Below are positions 43,068 through 52,258 of a stretch of DNA of 64,000 nt, in pieces. The notes beneath the pieces are model-generated. The model ran no database searches. It saw only the letters and a program-made list of their open reading frames with translations, and had not been told where the DNA came from. Within the stretch, counting starts at the first letter, position 1. Each line of letters starts with the position of its first letter. A program made the translations under genes and the position numbers. The stretch is from the NCBI GenBank assembly GCA_023228945.1, contig JALOAI010000002.1, positions 186,001 to 250,000 on the forward strand, given 5' to 3'. Origin of the DNA: Pigmentiphaga sp. (lineage in GTDB: Bacteria > Pseudomonadota > Gammaproteobacteria > Burkholderiales > Burkholderiaceae_B).

Positions 43068-44590
43068 TGGCCGGATTCAGCAATGCCGCGGTGCTGTGGC
43101 CCGTGCTCGTTCCGATCGCGGCTTCCGCCCTGTGCATGATGTTGTGGAGGGCGCCGCGATGGCAGCGCGCCGTCCATCTGGCGGCGCTGGCCTTGATGCT
43201 GGCGGCGTCGCTGCTGCTGCTCCAGACCATCGGTCGCCACGGCGTGGTGGCGCTGACGTTTGGCGGCTGGGGACCGCCGTTCGGCATCAGTTTCGTGGCC
43301 GATCGCCTGAGCGCGGCCATGGTTGCGGTCACGGCCGCGCTGGCCCTGGCCGTCGGCGTCTACGGCCTGGCGTCCACGCACCGGCGGCAGGTCCGCAACG
43401 GCGTCTATCCGTTGTTCCTGGGCATGCTGGCCGCGGTCAATGGCGCCTTTCTGACCGGCGACATCTTCAACCTCTATGTCTGGTTCGAGATCATGCTGAT
43501 CACCGCCCTGGGGCTGCTGGTCATCGACAAGAGCCGGGCGCAACTGGATGGCGCCATGAAGTACGCCATTCTCAATCTGTTGAGCACTTTGGTGTTCCTG
43601 CTCGCCATTGCGATTCTCTATGGCGCGGCTGGGACATTGAACATGGCCGACCTGGCGCGTGTCGTGCCGGACATCGGCGACAGCACCGCCCTGACCGTGG
43701 CCTCGGCTCTTTTCCTGGTTGGCTTTGGCATCAAGGCAGGCTACTTCCCGATGTTCTTCTGGCTTCCGGCGTCGTATCACACGATGTCGATCGCCACCCT
43801 GGCGCTGTTTGCGGGCCTGCTGACGAAAGTCGGCGTCTACGCCTGTTTTCGTGTTTTCACGCTGATGTTCGCGGGTGGAGAAGCGCTGCGCGAAGCCATT
43901 GCCTTCATGGCGGCCGGCACGATGGTCTTCGGGGTGTTCGGCGCGGCGGTGCAATGGGACGTGCGCCGGATCCTCTCCTTCCATATCATCAGCCAGATCG
44001 GCTACATCCTGCTGGGCCTGGCGCTGGGCACGGCGGCCGCGTTTGCCGGCGCCATCTTCTACATCATCCATCACATCATCGTCAAAGCCAATCTTTTCCT
44101 GATCGCGGGCGCCATGCATCGTGTCAGCGGAACCTACGATCTTCGCCGCTGCGGCGGCCTGATGCGGAGCCATCCGCTGCTTGCCCTGCTGTTCGCCGTT
44201 CCGGCATTGTCGCTCGCGGGCATCCCTCCGCTGTCCGGCTTCTGGGCCAAGTTTCTGGTCATTGACGCCTCGTTCAAGGCCGATGCCGCGTGGCTGGCCG
44301 CCGTGGGGCTCTTCGTCGGCCTGCTCACCATCTTCTCGATGAGCAAGATCTGGATCGAGGCGTTCTGGAAGCGCCAGCCGGTGGAGCGCGCCCGCTCGCG
44401 CGCCGTGCCGCTTCCCATGGTGCTGGGCATCGGCGCCTTGGCCTTGATCACCGTCTGGATCGGCATACGGCCGGAAATGTTGATGCGATATTCCGACGCC
44501 GCGGCGGCCTCGCTGGTGGAGCCACGAAGCTACATCGCAACGACGCTTGACGAGGCAAGCATCACCGCTCCAGCGGGAGGCGCGCCATGA
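43067..44590 (+). CDS. mnhD: Na+/H+ antiporter subunit D
   Basis: A 507-residue NuoM/N-like proton channel subunit (about 14 helices): GDIFNLYVWFEIMLITALGL, LFLVGFGIKAGYFPMFFWLP with the key Lys, and HHIIVKANLFLIAGAMHRVSG. The ATG at 43067 shares its A with the mnhC stop; a GTG at 43064 is the alternative start. Coupled in the mnhABCDEFG unit. Confidence 0.96.
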   Translation: MAGFSNAAVLWPVLVPIAASALCMMLWRAPRWQRAVHLAALALMLAASLLLLQTIGRHGVVALTFGGWGPPFGISFVADRLSAAMVAVTAALALAVGVYGLASTHRRQVRNGVYPLFLGMLAAVNGAFLTGDIFNLYVWFEIMLITALGLLVIDKSRAQLDGAMKYAILNLLSTLVFLLAIAILYGAAGTLNMADLARVVPDIGDSTALTVASALFLVGFGIKAGYFPMFFWLPASYHTMSIATLALFAGLLTKVGVYACFRVFTLMFAGGEALREAIAFMAAGTMVFGVFGAAVQWDVRRILSFHIISQIGYILLGLALGTAAAFAGAIFYIIHHIIVKANLFLIAGAMHRVSGTYDLRRCGGLMRSHPLLALLFAVPALSLAGIPPLSGFWAKFLVIDASFKADAAWLAAVGLFVGLLTIFSMSKIWIEAFWKRQPVERARSRAVPLPMVLGIGALALITVWIGIRPEMLMRYSDAAAASLVEPRSYIATTLDEASITAPAGGAP

Positions 44591-44928
44591 TTCCTCCGTT
44601 CTTCAGGCGCTTGTGGTCGGGCGCTGAGCTGTGCGCAATCTTCATCCGCGAACTCGCGCTCTCGTCATGGTCGGTGGCCGCCGCCGCATTCGCGCGCGAC
44701 TCCCGGCTGTCGCCTGCGATCATTGCCGTACCGCTACAGTTGCGCACCGACATGGGAATCATGACGCTGGCCAACCTCGTGTCCCTGACGCCTGGCACCA
44801 CGTCGCTGCACGTGAGCCAGGACCGTTCGCTGCTCTACGTGCATTGCCTGGATGCCGGAGCGACCGATGACGTGATTGCCGGCATCCGCGAAACGTTCGA
44901 AGATACGATCAAGGAGATGGAACAATGA
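44587..44928 (+). CDS. mnhE: Na+/H+ antiporter subunit E
   Basis: A 113-residue subunit with the MnhE features: short hydrophobic N-terminus, AIIAVPLQLRTDMGIMTLANLVSLTPGTTSLHVSQDRSLLYVH and acidic C-terminal helix IRETFEDTIKEMEQ. Starts four bases inside mnhD and ends four bases inside mnhF. It is shorter than some MnhE because the first hydrophobic helix is reduced. Confidence 0.94.
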   Translation: MIPPFFRRLWSGAELCAIFIRELALSSWSVAAAAFARDSRLSPAIIAVPLQLRTDMGIMTLANLVSLTPGTTSLHVSQDRSLLYVHCLDAGATDDVIAGIRETFEDTIKEMEQ

Positions 44929-45227
44929 TGGAGAGCCTCCGGCAGGTCGATCATTTCCTCACCACCGCCTCATACGTGTTGCTGGTGCTCATGGCGGTAC
45001 CCTTGGGAATGACCCTCGTTCGCATGCTGGCGGGTCCGAGCTACGCCGATCGCTTCGTGGCGCTCGACATGCTCACCGGCGTGGCCGTCTCGATCGCCGC
45101 GCTCACCGCGGCGGCGACGGGCAGGAGGGAGTACATGGACGTCGGTCTGGGCCTGGCGCTGTTCGGTTTCCTGGGAACCTGCGCATTGTCGGCGTTCCTG
45201 GAGCGCAAAGAGAGGGGGCGGCCATGA
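44925..45227 (+). CDS. mnhF: Na+/H+ antiporter subunit F
   Basis: A 100-residue protein with three membrane helices and the MnhF pattern RMLAGPSYADRFVALDMLTG followed by YMDVGLGLALFGFLGTCALSAFLERK. Overlaps mnhE and mnhG by four bases each. Confidence 0.95.
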   Translation: MMESLRQVDHFLTTASYVLLVLMAVPLGMTLVRMLAGPSYADRFVALDMLTGVAVSIAALTAAATGRREYMDVGLGLALFGFLGTCALSAFLERKERGRP

Positions 45228-45598
45228 GCCTCGTGCTCGCTGTCGCAGCCCTGCTGCTGAAGATCGCGGGATTTGTCTTCCTGTTTTCCGCCGCGCTGGG
45301 CCTGCTTCGTTTCAAGGATCCCTTGCAGCGCATGCACGCCGCGACCAAGGCCGGCACGGTTGGGGCGGGTTTGTCCGTCGCGGGTGCGGCACTGGCCCAT
45401 GGCGATGGGCTGACCATGATCGTTGCCGCCGTCACGATCCTGTTCCTGGTCATCACCGTTCCGCTCGCCGGCCATCTGCTCGGTAGGGCCATTTATGTCT
45501 CCGGCGTGCCGCTCCAGGGCATCGAGGGCAGGGATGCCCTCCAGGGTGTGCTGAAGCGTCACGAGGTCGATCCGTCTTCGGAGGCGACCACGAACTGA
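45224..45598 (+). CDS. mnhG: Na+/H+ antiporter subunit G
   Basis: A 124-residue protein with three membrane helices; LGLLRFKDPLQRMHAATKAGTVG is the family signature and TVPLAGHLLGRAIYVSGVPL closes the fold. It completes the seven-subunit Mrp antiporter, which exports Na+ against H+ and supports pH and salt homeostasis. The operon ends 104 bp before the hairpin at 45702. Confidence 0.96.
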   Translation: MSLVLAVAALLLKIAGFVFLFSAALGLLRFKDPLQRMHAATKAGTVGAGLSVAGAALAHGDGLTMIVAAVTILFLVITVPLAGHLLGRAIYVSGVPLQGIEGRDALQGVLKRHEVDPSSEATTN

Positions 45599-45701
45599 GT
45601 GAAGTGCGGCAAGCAATGCAATGACTCGGCGCGGCGCGTCCCAGTCTAGCCGCTCGAGTGCCGGGGCTCGGGCTGGCTGGGTTAATGAGATGTTCTACCC
45701 T

Positions 45702-45736
45702 AATCCCTATGGAGCCGATTACGCTCCGTAGGGATT
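45702..45736. terminator. strong bidirectional-type hairpin between mnhG and nitrilase
   Basis: AATCCCTATGGAGC pairs with GCTCCGTAGGGATT (14 bp with one G-U), loop CGATTAC. It lies between the convergent ends of the mnh operon and the nitrilase gene. No long T-run, but stem strength and place suggest transcription termination on both strands. Confidence 0.55.
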
Positions 45737-45774
45737 TGTCCTTTCTGGCTCGCCGCGCGCTGCGTCTTCTTGAC

Positions 45775-46773
45775 TCAAGGAAAGAAAATGCGGTGGTAAT
45801 CGGCCGCCGAGACCTTCTCGAAGAGCGGATCTGCGTCGTGCACATCGCGCAACAGGCTGTAGTCGATTCTTCCGATCAACAGTCCTTCTTCGTCGTGAGC
45901 CAAAGGCGCTACCGTATCTTCTCCCATGGGATTGAAGATGCGGGTCGCCCCGTGACCCGGCAGCAGTTGCTCGGTTACCTCATGCTTCCGTGCCCATCCG
46001 GACATCAGGGCATCGTCGATTACGATGGTTGGCGCGACGACATAGAGGCCGCCTTCGCGAGCGTAAGCTCGAGTTGTCGTCATGCAGGCATCCGACTTCA
46101 TCGAGATCACATCCGGACGAACTCCATAGACGGGGCGGCGTTCCAGACCATTCCATAACCCTCGCACCGTGGCCGCGTCCGCATTCAGGCCGAAGCTTGG
46201 CCAGGAGGCCACGTGCAACTGCTCGTTCTGGTTGAACATGGTATGTCGAAGCAAGGGCCGGCGATGCTCGGAGCAGTTGAGGGCGCCAATGTTGCCCACG
46301 CGTGTAGCGACTACTTTCAGGTTCTCGGCATCTCCCGTTGAAAAAAATGTGCCCTCCAATCCACTGGGCTTGATCTTCCGGCGAGTCATGATCGTGCCAT
46401 CACGAGGATCGATAAGCATCTGGGCCATGTAGACCCGGTTTGCCTGGCGTTCGCTGAAGCCCAGCAAGCATATGACACCGGTGCGTCGCACCGCATCTTC
46501 CAGCCTCCGATGCTGCTCGGAGCCCAGTTCCAGGCTGGCCTCGTGGTAAATGCGCCGATGGGGTTCCTGCCATGCGAGATCCTTCATCCAGATGAAAACG
46601 GGATACCCCGGCAGCCAGGTTTCCGGGAAGGCAAGAAGCTGAGCACCTTCGTCAGCGGCCTGCTCCATCAAGCGAATGCTCTTGTCGATGGTGGCCTCGA
46701 GGTCGAACCAGACAGGTGCGGCCTGCACTGCGGCCGCAGTGAAAGGCGATATAGTATGTGTCTTTACTGCCAT
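45775..46773 (-). CDS. nitrilase-family carbon-nitrogen hydrolase
   Basis: A 332-residue nitrilase. The Glu-Lys-Cys triad is visible: Glu51 in AFPETWLPGYP, Lys in RRKIKP (133-135) and Cys167 in GALNCSEHRRPL. Canonical nitrilases read CWEH; the Trp is Ser here, and KPTxxER is KPSGLEG, so substrate range may differ. It would convert a nitrile to the acid and ammonia. GGAG precedes the ATG. Divergent from the LysR gene with only 38 bp between starts, and near a Bug receptor gene. Confidence 0.9.
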   Translation of the reverse strand: MAVKTHTISPFTAAAVQAAPVWFDLEATIDKSIRLMEQAADEGAQLLAFPETWLPGYPVFIWMKDLAWQEPHRRIYHEASLELGSEQHRRLEDAVRRTGVICLLGFSERQANRVYMAQMLIDPRDGTIMTRRKIKPSGLEGTFFSTGDAENLKVVATRVGNIGALNCSEHRRPLLRHTMFNQNEQLHVASWPSFGLNADAATVRGLWNGLERRPVYGVRPDVISMKSDACMTTTRAYAREGGLYVVAPTIVIDDALMSGWARKHEVTEQLLPGHGATRIFNPMGEDTVAPLAHDEEGLLIGRIDYSLLRDVHDADPLFEKVSAADYHRIFFP

Positions 46774-46811
46774 TGCTGTGTCTCCATTAAAATGAAAAGG
46801 GGCAATGCCTG

Positions 46812-47792
46812 ATGAGTGTCGATCAAAGGCAATTGCGGTACTTTTTGGAAGTGGCCTCTACCGGAAGCATCAATAAAGCGGCTGAGCGCCTGCATATTTC
46901 ACAGTCCGCCCTCAGTCGCCGCATGGCGTTGCTTGAACGAGCGACGGGAACCACGCTTTTCACTCGCCGGCCAACCGGCGTCGAACTGACCCAGGATGGA
47001 CAGCGGCTTGCGTCGCAAGCGAAGTACCTCGCCGGACATTTCGCTCATCCCTTGGCTCCCAAGCCCCGGGCCTTTGGCACGGCCGCCGACGCCCTGAGCC
47101 TGGGGCTGGTTTCGGGCTCCAAGCGGGTCATGTTTTCGATTTTGTTCGATGGACAGAATCACATGGGGGGCGTCGGAGCGAGTACTCCGCCTCGTGCCTC
47201 GATTCAAAGTCTTTTCGAGAGTGCCGCGGATGTTCTGATCGAGCTGGTGCGCCGTGCCGAGCTGGATCTGGCCATTATCGGCAACCCTTTTGATGATCTG
47301 ATACTTCGCACCGACGCTCTCTGGGAAGAGAGTCTGCTGCTGGTGATGCCGCCCGAGTGTACGCGCCAGCAGCTCGGACAGTATCGTTTCTTTTTGCCGT
47401 CTCAGGAGCCCCACCTCGTTACATTTATCATGAGCGTTTTGCAACGCGAACAACTGACGCCCAAGGAGATCACTACAGTCACTCCCAGTGAAACCACCTT
47501 GGACCTCATTCGCTCGGGTCTGGGTTATTCCATTCTGCATTGCTCCGCGGTGCCGGGCGCCGCTGCCCAGAGTCGTGAATTGAGCATTGAACCACTGCTG
47601 CATTCGTGCATTCGTATGGGTGCTGTGTATCGGAGCGACGCCTCCCGAATCAAGGAGATCCAGACGCTGCTGACTGCCGTGAAAAGTGCGTTGCCTGACA
47701 ATATCGCTCGACAAGAAGATCTGACATTGCATTGGGTGAGACAGGTCTCGCCGGATAGCGCTCAACGCGCGTCCGTCACTCGATCATCTTGA
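46812..47792 (+). CDS. LysR-family transcriptional regulator
   Basis: A 326-residue LTTR: N-terminal winged helix (RQLRYFLEVASTGSINKAAERLHISQSALSRRMALLE) and a periplasmic-binding-like effector domain. Divergent from the nitrilase gene (38-bp gap), so it probably controls nitrilase and perhaps the convergent Bug gene, whose 3' end it overlaps by 17 bp. Confidence 0.93.
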   Translation: MSVDQRQLRYFLEVASTGSINKAAERLHISQSALSRRMALLERATGTTLFTRRPTGVELTQDGQRLASQAKYLAGHFAHPLAPKPRAFGTAADALSLGLVSGSKRVMFSILFDGQNHMGGVGASTPPRASIQSLFESAADVLIELVRRAELDLAIIGNPFDDLILRTDALWEESLLLVMPPECTRQQLGQYRFFLPSQEPHLVTFIMSVLQREQLTPKEITTVTPSETTLDLIRSGLGYSILHCSAVPGAAAQSRELSIEPLLHSCIRMGAVYRSDASRIKEIQTLLTAVKSALPDNIARQEDLTLHWVRQVSPDSAQRASVTRSS

Positions 47793-48774
47793 AGCCCGAG
47801 GCGGAGATGACTGTGCCCCAGCGTTGATAGTCTTCTTCTAGTGCACTCTTCAGGGCGGCTGGCCCGCTGGGGTCGGGAATGAAACCCATCGTGCGCAAGC
47901 GCTCGCTGACAGCCGGTGAAGCCACGGCTTTTTGCACTACCTGGCTGATTTCTTCGATGACATTCTCGGGAGTGTTGGCGGGAGCAAATAAGGCAAAATA
48001 CTCTTGCGCGACGACGCCCTCCATTCCTAGCTCTTGTAATGTTGGCACCTCGGGCAGAAACTCCGAGCGCCTTGCCCCAGTCGTGGCAAGTATCCGAAGA
48101 CGGCCGTCTTTTATGTGGGGCAGTACCTCACTGACCACGTTGCAGCAGGCTGCGATATGTCCGCCTATGGTGTCCTGAATGGCTGGAGCGGAACCCTTAT
48201 AGGGAACGTGAACCATGGGGATACCTCGCCTGTCGGCAATCATGAGGCCAGCAAAATGCCCCGTGCTGCCTTCGGCGGGAGAGGCATAAGTCACGGGCTC
48301 GGATCTGGTCCTGCTCCAGGCTTCGAAGTCTTGAAACGATGTTATCGATTCGGGAACCTGGGGACCCACGCATAGCGCGAATTCAAAAGAGGCAATACGT
48401 GCAACCGGGCTGAAATCCTTGAGAGGCTGGTAAGCCAGGTTGCGATAGATATGCGGGTAGATGACCAAGCTCGAAGCCGGAGCCTGTAAAAGCGTGCGAC
48501 CATCCGGCGAAGCATCTTTTACGTAAGCAACAGCAATGCGCCCGCCCGCTCCGGGGCGGTTCTCCACCAGCACGCTTGATGCAATTTTTCCCTGGGCCTC
48601 ATGGCCGATGAGGCGCGCCATCGTGTCGCCTGAGCCACCTGGTGGAAAACCGACCACGATGGAGAGCGTGCGGGCCATCTCCTCTTTTAGCGCGCCGAAA
48701 GCCGATGCAGGTAAAGCGTGCGAGGCCGCCAGTAAGGCGGCTGCGGAAGTCAAAAAAGAACGACGCGTTGCCAT
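47776..48774 (-). CDS. Bug/TctC-family receptor
   Basis: A 332-residue periplasmic binding protein with signal peptide (twin-Arg-like start MATRRSFLTSAAALLAASHAL, ending ASA) and the Bug patterns VVGFPPGGSGDTMARLI, VENRPGAGGRIAV and VPYKGSAPAIQD. Ligand unknown; the nitrilase substrate or acid product is a reasonable guess. Convergent with the LysR gene. Confidence 0.94.
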   Translation of the reverse strand: MATRRSFLTSAAALLAASHALPASAFGALKEEMARTLSIVVGFPPGGSGDTMARLIGHEAQGKIASSVLVENRPGAGGRIAVAYVKDASPDGRTLLQAPASSLVIYPHIYRNLAYQPLKDFSPVARIASFEFALCVGPQVPESITSFQDFEAWSRTRSEPVTYASPAEGSTGHFAGLMIADRRGIPMVHVPYKGSAPAIQDTIGGHIAACCNVVSEVLPHIKDGRLRILATTGARRSEFLPEVPTLQELGMEGVVAQEYFALFAPANTPENVIEEISQVVQKAVASPAVSERLRTMGFIPDPSGPAALKSALEEDYQRWGTVISASGFKMIE

Positions 48775-48841
48775 TTCACTGTTTCCTTAAAGAGCGACCG
48801 TTTGCCTGCTGCAGCCGGTCTGGCTTCTATAGTGGATTCAG

Positions 48842-48857
48842 TGTGACATCGATCACG
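48842..48857 (-). promoter_or_regulatory. CRP-like palindrome upstream of the Bug gene
   Basis: TGTGA-CATCGA-TCACG matches the CRP consensus TGTGA-N6-TCACA at 9 of 10 arm positions, 68-83 bp upstream of the minus-strand Bug start. A TATAGA at 48826-48831 (minus strand) lies between. The spacing does not fit a classical class II site, so activity is uncertain. Confidence 0.3.
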
Positions 48858-48931
48858 AGAGGGGGGTTATGCAAAGAGGAGATAAGTCGCCAGCTTCTCT
48901 CAGCTGAATCTGCGCGGTGCGTGAGATGAGC

Positions 48932-50065
48932 TCAGCGCCCTCGCAGCACCGCCAGGTTGTCGCGGTGCATGAGCTCGGGCTCGTTGGGCGTGCCCAGGAT
49001 TTCCGCGATGCGGCTGGAGGGCTGGCGCATGATGCGCCGCGTGTCGCTGGACGAATAATTGATCAGGCCGCGGGCCCACTCGCGGCCCTCGGCGTCGCGG
49101 CAGGCAACCACGTCGCCGCGTTCGAAATCGCCATGCACGGCCACCACGCCGACGGGCAGCAGGCTTTTGCCGGCCTGGGTGATGGCGCGCACGGCGCCGG
49201 CGTCGAGCTCGAGGTAGCCGCGCAGGCGGAGATGATCGACCAGCCACTGCTTGCGGGCCGACCACGTTGCCAGTTGCGCGTGCAGCGTGGTGCCGACGGC
49301 CTCGCCGCGCGCCATGCGCAGCAGCAAGTCGGGCTCGCGGCCGGAAGCGATGATGGTGTGGGCGCCACGGCCGGCGGCACGCTTGGCGGCAATGATTTTG
49401 GTCAGCATGCCGCCGGTACCGACTTCGCTGCCCGCGCCTCCCGCCATGGCTTCGAGAGCGGGATCGCCGGCGGTTGCGTCGCTGATGAATTCGGCGCCGG
49501 GGTTGCGGCGTGGGTCGGCGGCATAGAGCCCGCGCTGGTCGGTGAGGATGACCAGGACGTCGGCTTCGATCAGATTCGTGACCAGGGCGCCCAGGGTGTC
49601 ATTGTCGCCGAAGCGGATCTCATCGGTGGAAACCGTGTCGTTCTCGTTGACGATGGGCACCACGCCGAGCTCCAGCAGCGTCAGCAGCGTGGTGCGGGCA
49701 TTGAGGTAGCGTTGCCGGTCGCTGAGATCCTCGTGCGTGAGCAGGATCTGCGCGGTGGCGAGCCCATGTTCGCCAAAAGCGGACTCATAGGCCTGCGCCA
49801 GGCCCATCTGCCCCACCGCGGCGGCCGCCTGCAACTCGTGCATGTCGGTTGGCCGGCGTTGCCAGCCAAGCCGCGCCATGCCTTCGGCCACGGCGCCGCT
49901 GGAGACCAGCACCACTTCACGCCCGAGGCGGCGAAGGTCGGCGATCTGCCGCGCCCAGGCGGCCACGGCGTTGCGGTCCAGTCCTCGTCCTTCATTGGTG
50001 ACGAGGGATGAGCCGACTTTGACCACGATACGGTCGGCGCTGGCGAGAACGGAAGGGGAACTCAT
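48932..50065 (-). CDS. proB: glutamate 5-kinase
   Basis: A 377-residue enzyme of proline synthesis: amino-acid-kinase domain (IVVKVGSSLVTNEGRGLD, VSSGAVAEGMARLG, VPIVNENDTVSTDEIRFGDND, GTGGMLTKIIAAKRAAGRG) and C-terminal PUA domain. It phosphorylates glutamate and is normally inhibited by proline. 33 bp downstream of obgE on the same strand, the typical Burkholderiales order. Confidence 0.97.
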   Translation of the reverse strand: MSSPSVLASADRIVVKVGSSLVTNEGRGLDRNAVAAWARQIADLRRLGREVVLVSSGAVAEGMARLGWQRRPTDMHELQAAAAVGQMGLAQAYESAFGEHGLATAQILLTHEDLSDRQRYLNARTTLLTLLELGVVPIVNENDTVSTDEIRFGDNDTLGALVTNLIEADVLVILTDQRGLYAADPRRNPGAEFISDATAGDPALEAMAGGAGSEVGTGGMLTKIIAAKRAAGRGAHTIIASGREPDLLLRMARGEAVGTTLHAQLATWSARKQWLVDHLRLRGYLELDAGAVRAITQAGKSLLPVGVVAVHGDFERGDVVACRDAEGREWARGLINYSSSDTRRIMRQPSSRIAEILGTPNEPELMHRDNLAVLRGR

Positions 50066-50098
50066 GATGCGGCGGCGCGGCAGGCGGAGGAAGCGGGT

Positions 50099-51232
50099 TT
50101 AGTCCAGGGAGCGAAAGCGGGGGTCGTCCGGATCGGTGTTGGCGGGGGCGGATGGCTCGTCGACCGGCGCAGCCGGGAGGTCGGTCTGATCGTCTTCGGG
50201 CTCGGGGTCGGCGGCCCTGGCTTCATCCACTGCGTCTTGCAAGGCCCAGGCCAGGGCCTGCGTGCCCGCGCCGGTAAGCGCCGAGATCGCAAAGACCGGC
50301 CCGTTCCAGCCGAACTCGGCGCAAAAGCGTTCTTGGTAGCCGGCCGGATCGTCGAGCATATCGATCTTGTTGAGCACCAGCCAGCGCGGCTTGGCGTAGA
50401 GCTCGGGATCGTAGCGCCGCAACTCTTCCACGATGGCGCGCGCCTGCCGGACCGTGGTGTCGATCGGGTCGTCGCCGGGATCGGGCGGTGCGACGTCGAT
50501 CAGGTGCAGCAGCACCCGGGTGCGGGCGAGGTGGCGCAGAAACTGATGGCCCAGGCCGGCGCCGTCGGCGGCGCCTTCGATCAGGCCCGGAATGTCGGCG
50601 AGGACGAAGCTGCGCCCGGCGTCGGTGCGCACGACGCCGAGGTTGGGATGCAGCGTGGTGAAGGGATAGTCGGCGATCTTGGGCCGGGCGTTGGAGAGTT
50701 TGGTGATGAGCGTGGACTTGCCCGCATTGGGCATGCCCAGCAGGCCCACGTCGGCCAGCACCTTGAGCTCCAGCCGCAGGCGGCGTTGCTCGCCGGGCTC
50801 GCCCAGGGTGTACTGACGCGGCGTGCGATTGACGCTGGATTTGAAATGCAGGTTGCCCAGGCCGCCCCGGCCGCCTTGGGCCAGTGTGGCCTGCTGGCCA
50901 TGGCGGGTGAGGTCGAACAGCAATTCGCCGGTGTCCGCGTCGTGGACCATGGTGCCCACCGGCACGCGCAGGGTGACGTCGGGCGCGCCGGCGCCGTATT
51001 GGTCTTTGCCCCGGCCGTTCTCGCCGTTGCGCGCCCGATGCAGGCGGGCGTAGCGAAAATCGATGAGGGTATTGATATTGCGGTCGGCCACGGCCAGGAC
51101 GCTGCCGCCCCGGCCGCCGTCGCCGCCGTCGGGGCCGCCCCTGGGAATGAATTTTTCGCGGCGAAAGCTCGCCACGCCGTTGCCGCCTTTACCGGCAAAG
51201 ACCTCGATGGTGGCTTCGTCGACGAATTTCAT
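50099..51232 (-). CDS. obgE: Obg-family GTPase ObgE/CgtA
   Basis: A 377-residue GTPase: glycine-rich Obg fold (FVDEATIEVFAGKGGNGVASF, GGPDGGDGGRGGSV), then G domain with GMPNAGKST, DIPGLIEGA, NKID and SAL. It acts in ribosome assembly and stress response. The C-terminal tail is acidic/Pro-rich. The start at 51232 gives MKFVDEATIEVF, the family N-terminus. Downstream of rpmA, separated by an intrinsic terminator and two more hairpins. Confidence 0.97.
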   Translation of the reverse strand: MKFVDEATIEVFAGKGGNGVASFRREKFIPRGGPDGGDGGRGGSVLAVADRNINTLIDFRYARLHRARNGENGRGKDQYGAGAPDVTLRVPVGTMVHDADTGELLFDLTRHGQQATLAQGGRGGLGNLHFKSSVNRTPRQYTLGEPGEQRRLRLELKVLADVGLLGMPNAGKSTLITKLSNARPKIADYPFTTLHPNLGVVRTDAGRSFVLADIPGLIEGAADGAGLGHQFLRHLARTRVLLHLIDVAPPDPGDDPIDTTVRQARAIVEELRRYDPELYAKPRWLVLNKIDMLDDPAGYQERFCAEFGWNGPVFAISALTGAGTQALAWALQDAVDEARAADPEPEDDQTDLPAAPVDEPSAPANTDPDDPRFRSLD

Positions 51233-51278
51233 GGGAATGCCTTGTAGGTGTTGCGGCAGAATACCAGGCCGCCAACGC

Positions 51279-51302
51279 AAAAACCCTGCCTTGGAGCAGG
51301 GT
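51279..51302 (-). terminator. intrinsic terminator after rpmA
   Basis: On the minus strand ACCCTGC-TCCAAG-GCAGGGT is followed by TTTT. It sits between rpmA and obgE, so obgE likely has its own promoter or relies on read-through. Two more GC hairpins (around 51309-51336 and 51340-51370) lie just upstream of it. Confidence 0.65.
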
Positions 51303-51379
51303 ATCACCGCGGGAGACGGCCGCAAGCGGCCATCCCGTCAGCCGCGGCCCTCGGTACGAAGGCCACGGCTGGGGGTGTA

Positions 51380-51637
51380 TCAGGCCTTGACGATCGAAAC
51401 GGTGTGCTTGTTCAGTGCACCGCGGAAGCCGAATTCGACCTTGCCGTCGGCCAGGGCGTACAGCGTGTGATCGCGGCCCATGCCGACGTTGGTGCCGGCA
51501 TGAAAGCGCGTGCCGCGCTGGCGCACGATGATCGAACCGGCCGGGATCAGCTGGCCGCCGTAGGCCTTGACGCCCAGGCGCTTAGCTTGTGAGTCGCGGC
51601 CGTTGCGAGTAGAGCCGCCGCCTTTTTTCTGTGCCAT
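51380..51637 (-). CDS. rpmA: ribosomal protein bL27
   Basis: An 85-residue protein starting MAQKKGGGSTRNGRDSQAKR, with IIVRQRGTRFHAGTNVGMG, matching bL27 throughout. N-terminal residues reach the peptidyl-transferase centre. Follows rplU by 57 bp. Confidence 0.98.
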   Translation of the reverse strand: MAQKKGGGSTRNGRDSQAKRLGVKAYGGQLIPAGSIIVRQRGTRFHAGTNVGMGRDHTLYALADGKVEFGFRGALNKHTVSIVKA

Positions 51638-51694
51638 GTTTTACTCCATATGGAACACGTTGGCGCCGGCGGCGTGGCCGCCGGCGCCAACGGA

Positions 51695-52006
51695 TTACGC
51701 CGTGATCGCTTCGATGCGGATCTCGGTGTAGTTTTGACGATGACCCTGGCGTTTTTGGTAGTGCTTGCGCCGGCGCATCTTGAAAATACGAACTTTGTCG
51801 TGGCGGCCATGCGCAAGAACCGTGGCCTTGACCGTGGCGCCGGACACGAGCGGGGTGCCAACCTGGAGCTGGTCGCCCTCGCCCACTGCCAGGATCTGGT
51901 CAATGGCGATTTCTTGCCCAATGTCTGCCGGTATCTGTTCGATCTTGAGTTTTTCGCCAGCGGCAACGCGATACTGCTTGCCGCCGGTTTTTATGACCGC
52001 GTACAT
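51695..52006 (-). CDS. rplU: ribosomal protein bL21
   Basis: A 103-residue protein starting MYAVIKTGGKQYRVAAGEKL and ending with the family block KMRRRKHYQKRQGHRQNYTEIRI. Start at 52006 by family length; the frame opens ten codons further upstream. First gene of the rplU-rpmA pair. Confidence 0.98.
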   Translation of the reverse strand: MYAVIKTGGKQYRVAAGEKLKIEQIPADIGQEIAIDQILAVGEGDQLQVGTPLVSGATVKATVLAHGRHDKVRIFKMRRRKHYQKRQGHRQNYTEIRIEAITA

Positions 52007-52258
52007 GGGAGGTTTCCTTTCGGGGTACAAAATCAAGGATCGGCCGCAACGCGAACCCTCCGCGCCGAATAGGCTGGGCCAGGGCTTGGCAAGGGTCGAG
52101 TAGCGCCATGGCGCCCATCAACATAAAAGGCGCAAATGCCGATCGAGAACCAGTGATGCTAGCACCTTGGGGCGGCAGGAGTCAAGCAAGAAGCGTCGCT
52201 TGCGCCATGAAGGCGGGAGGTCGGGGGCTTTTTGAGACTCTCCATGATGTGTCGGTAT

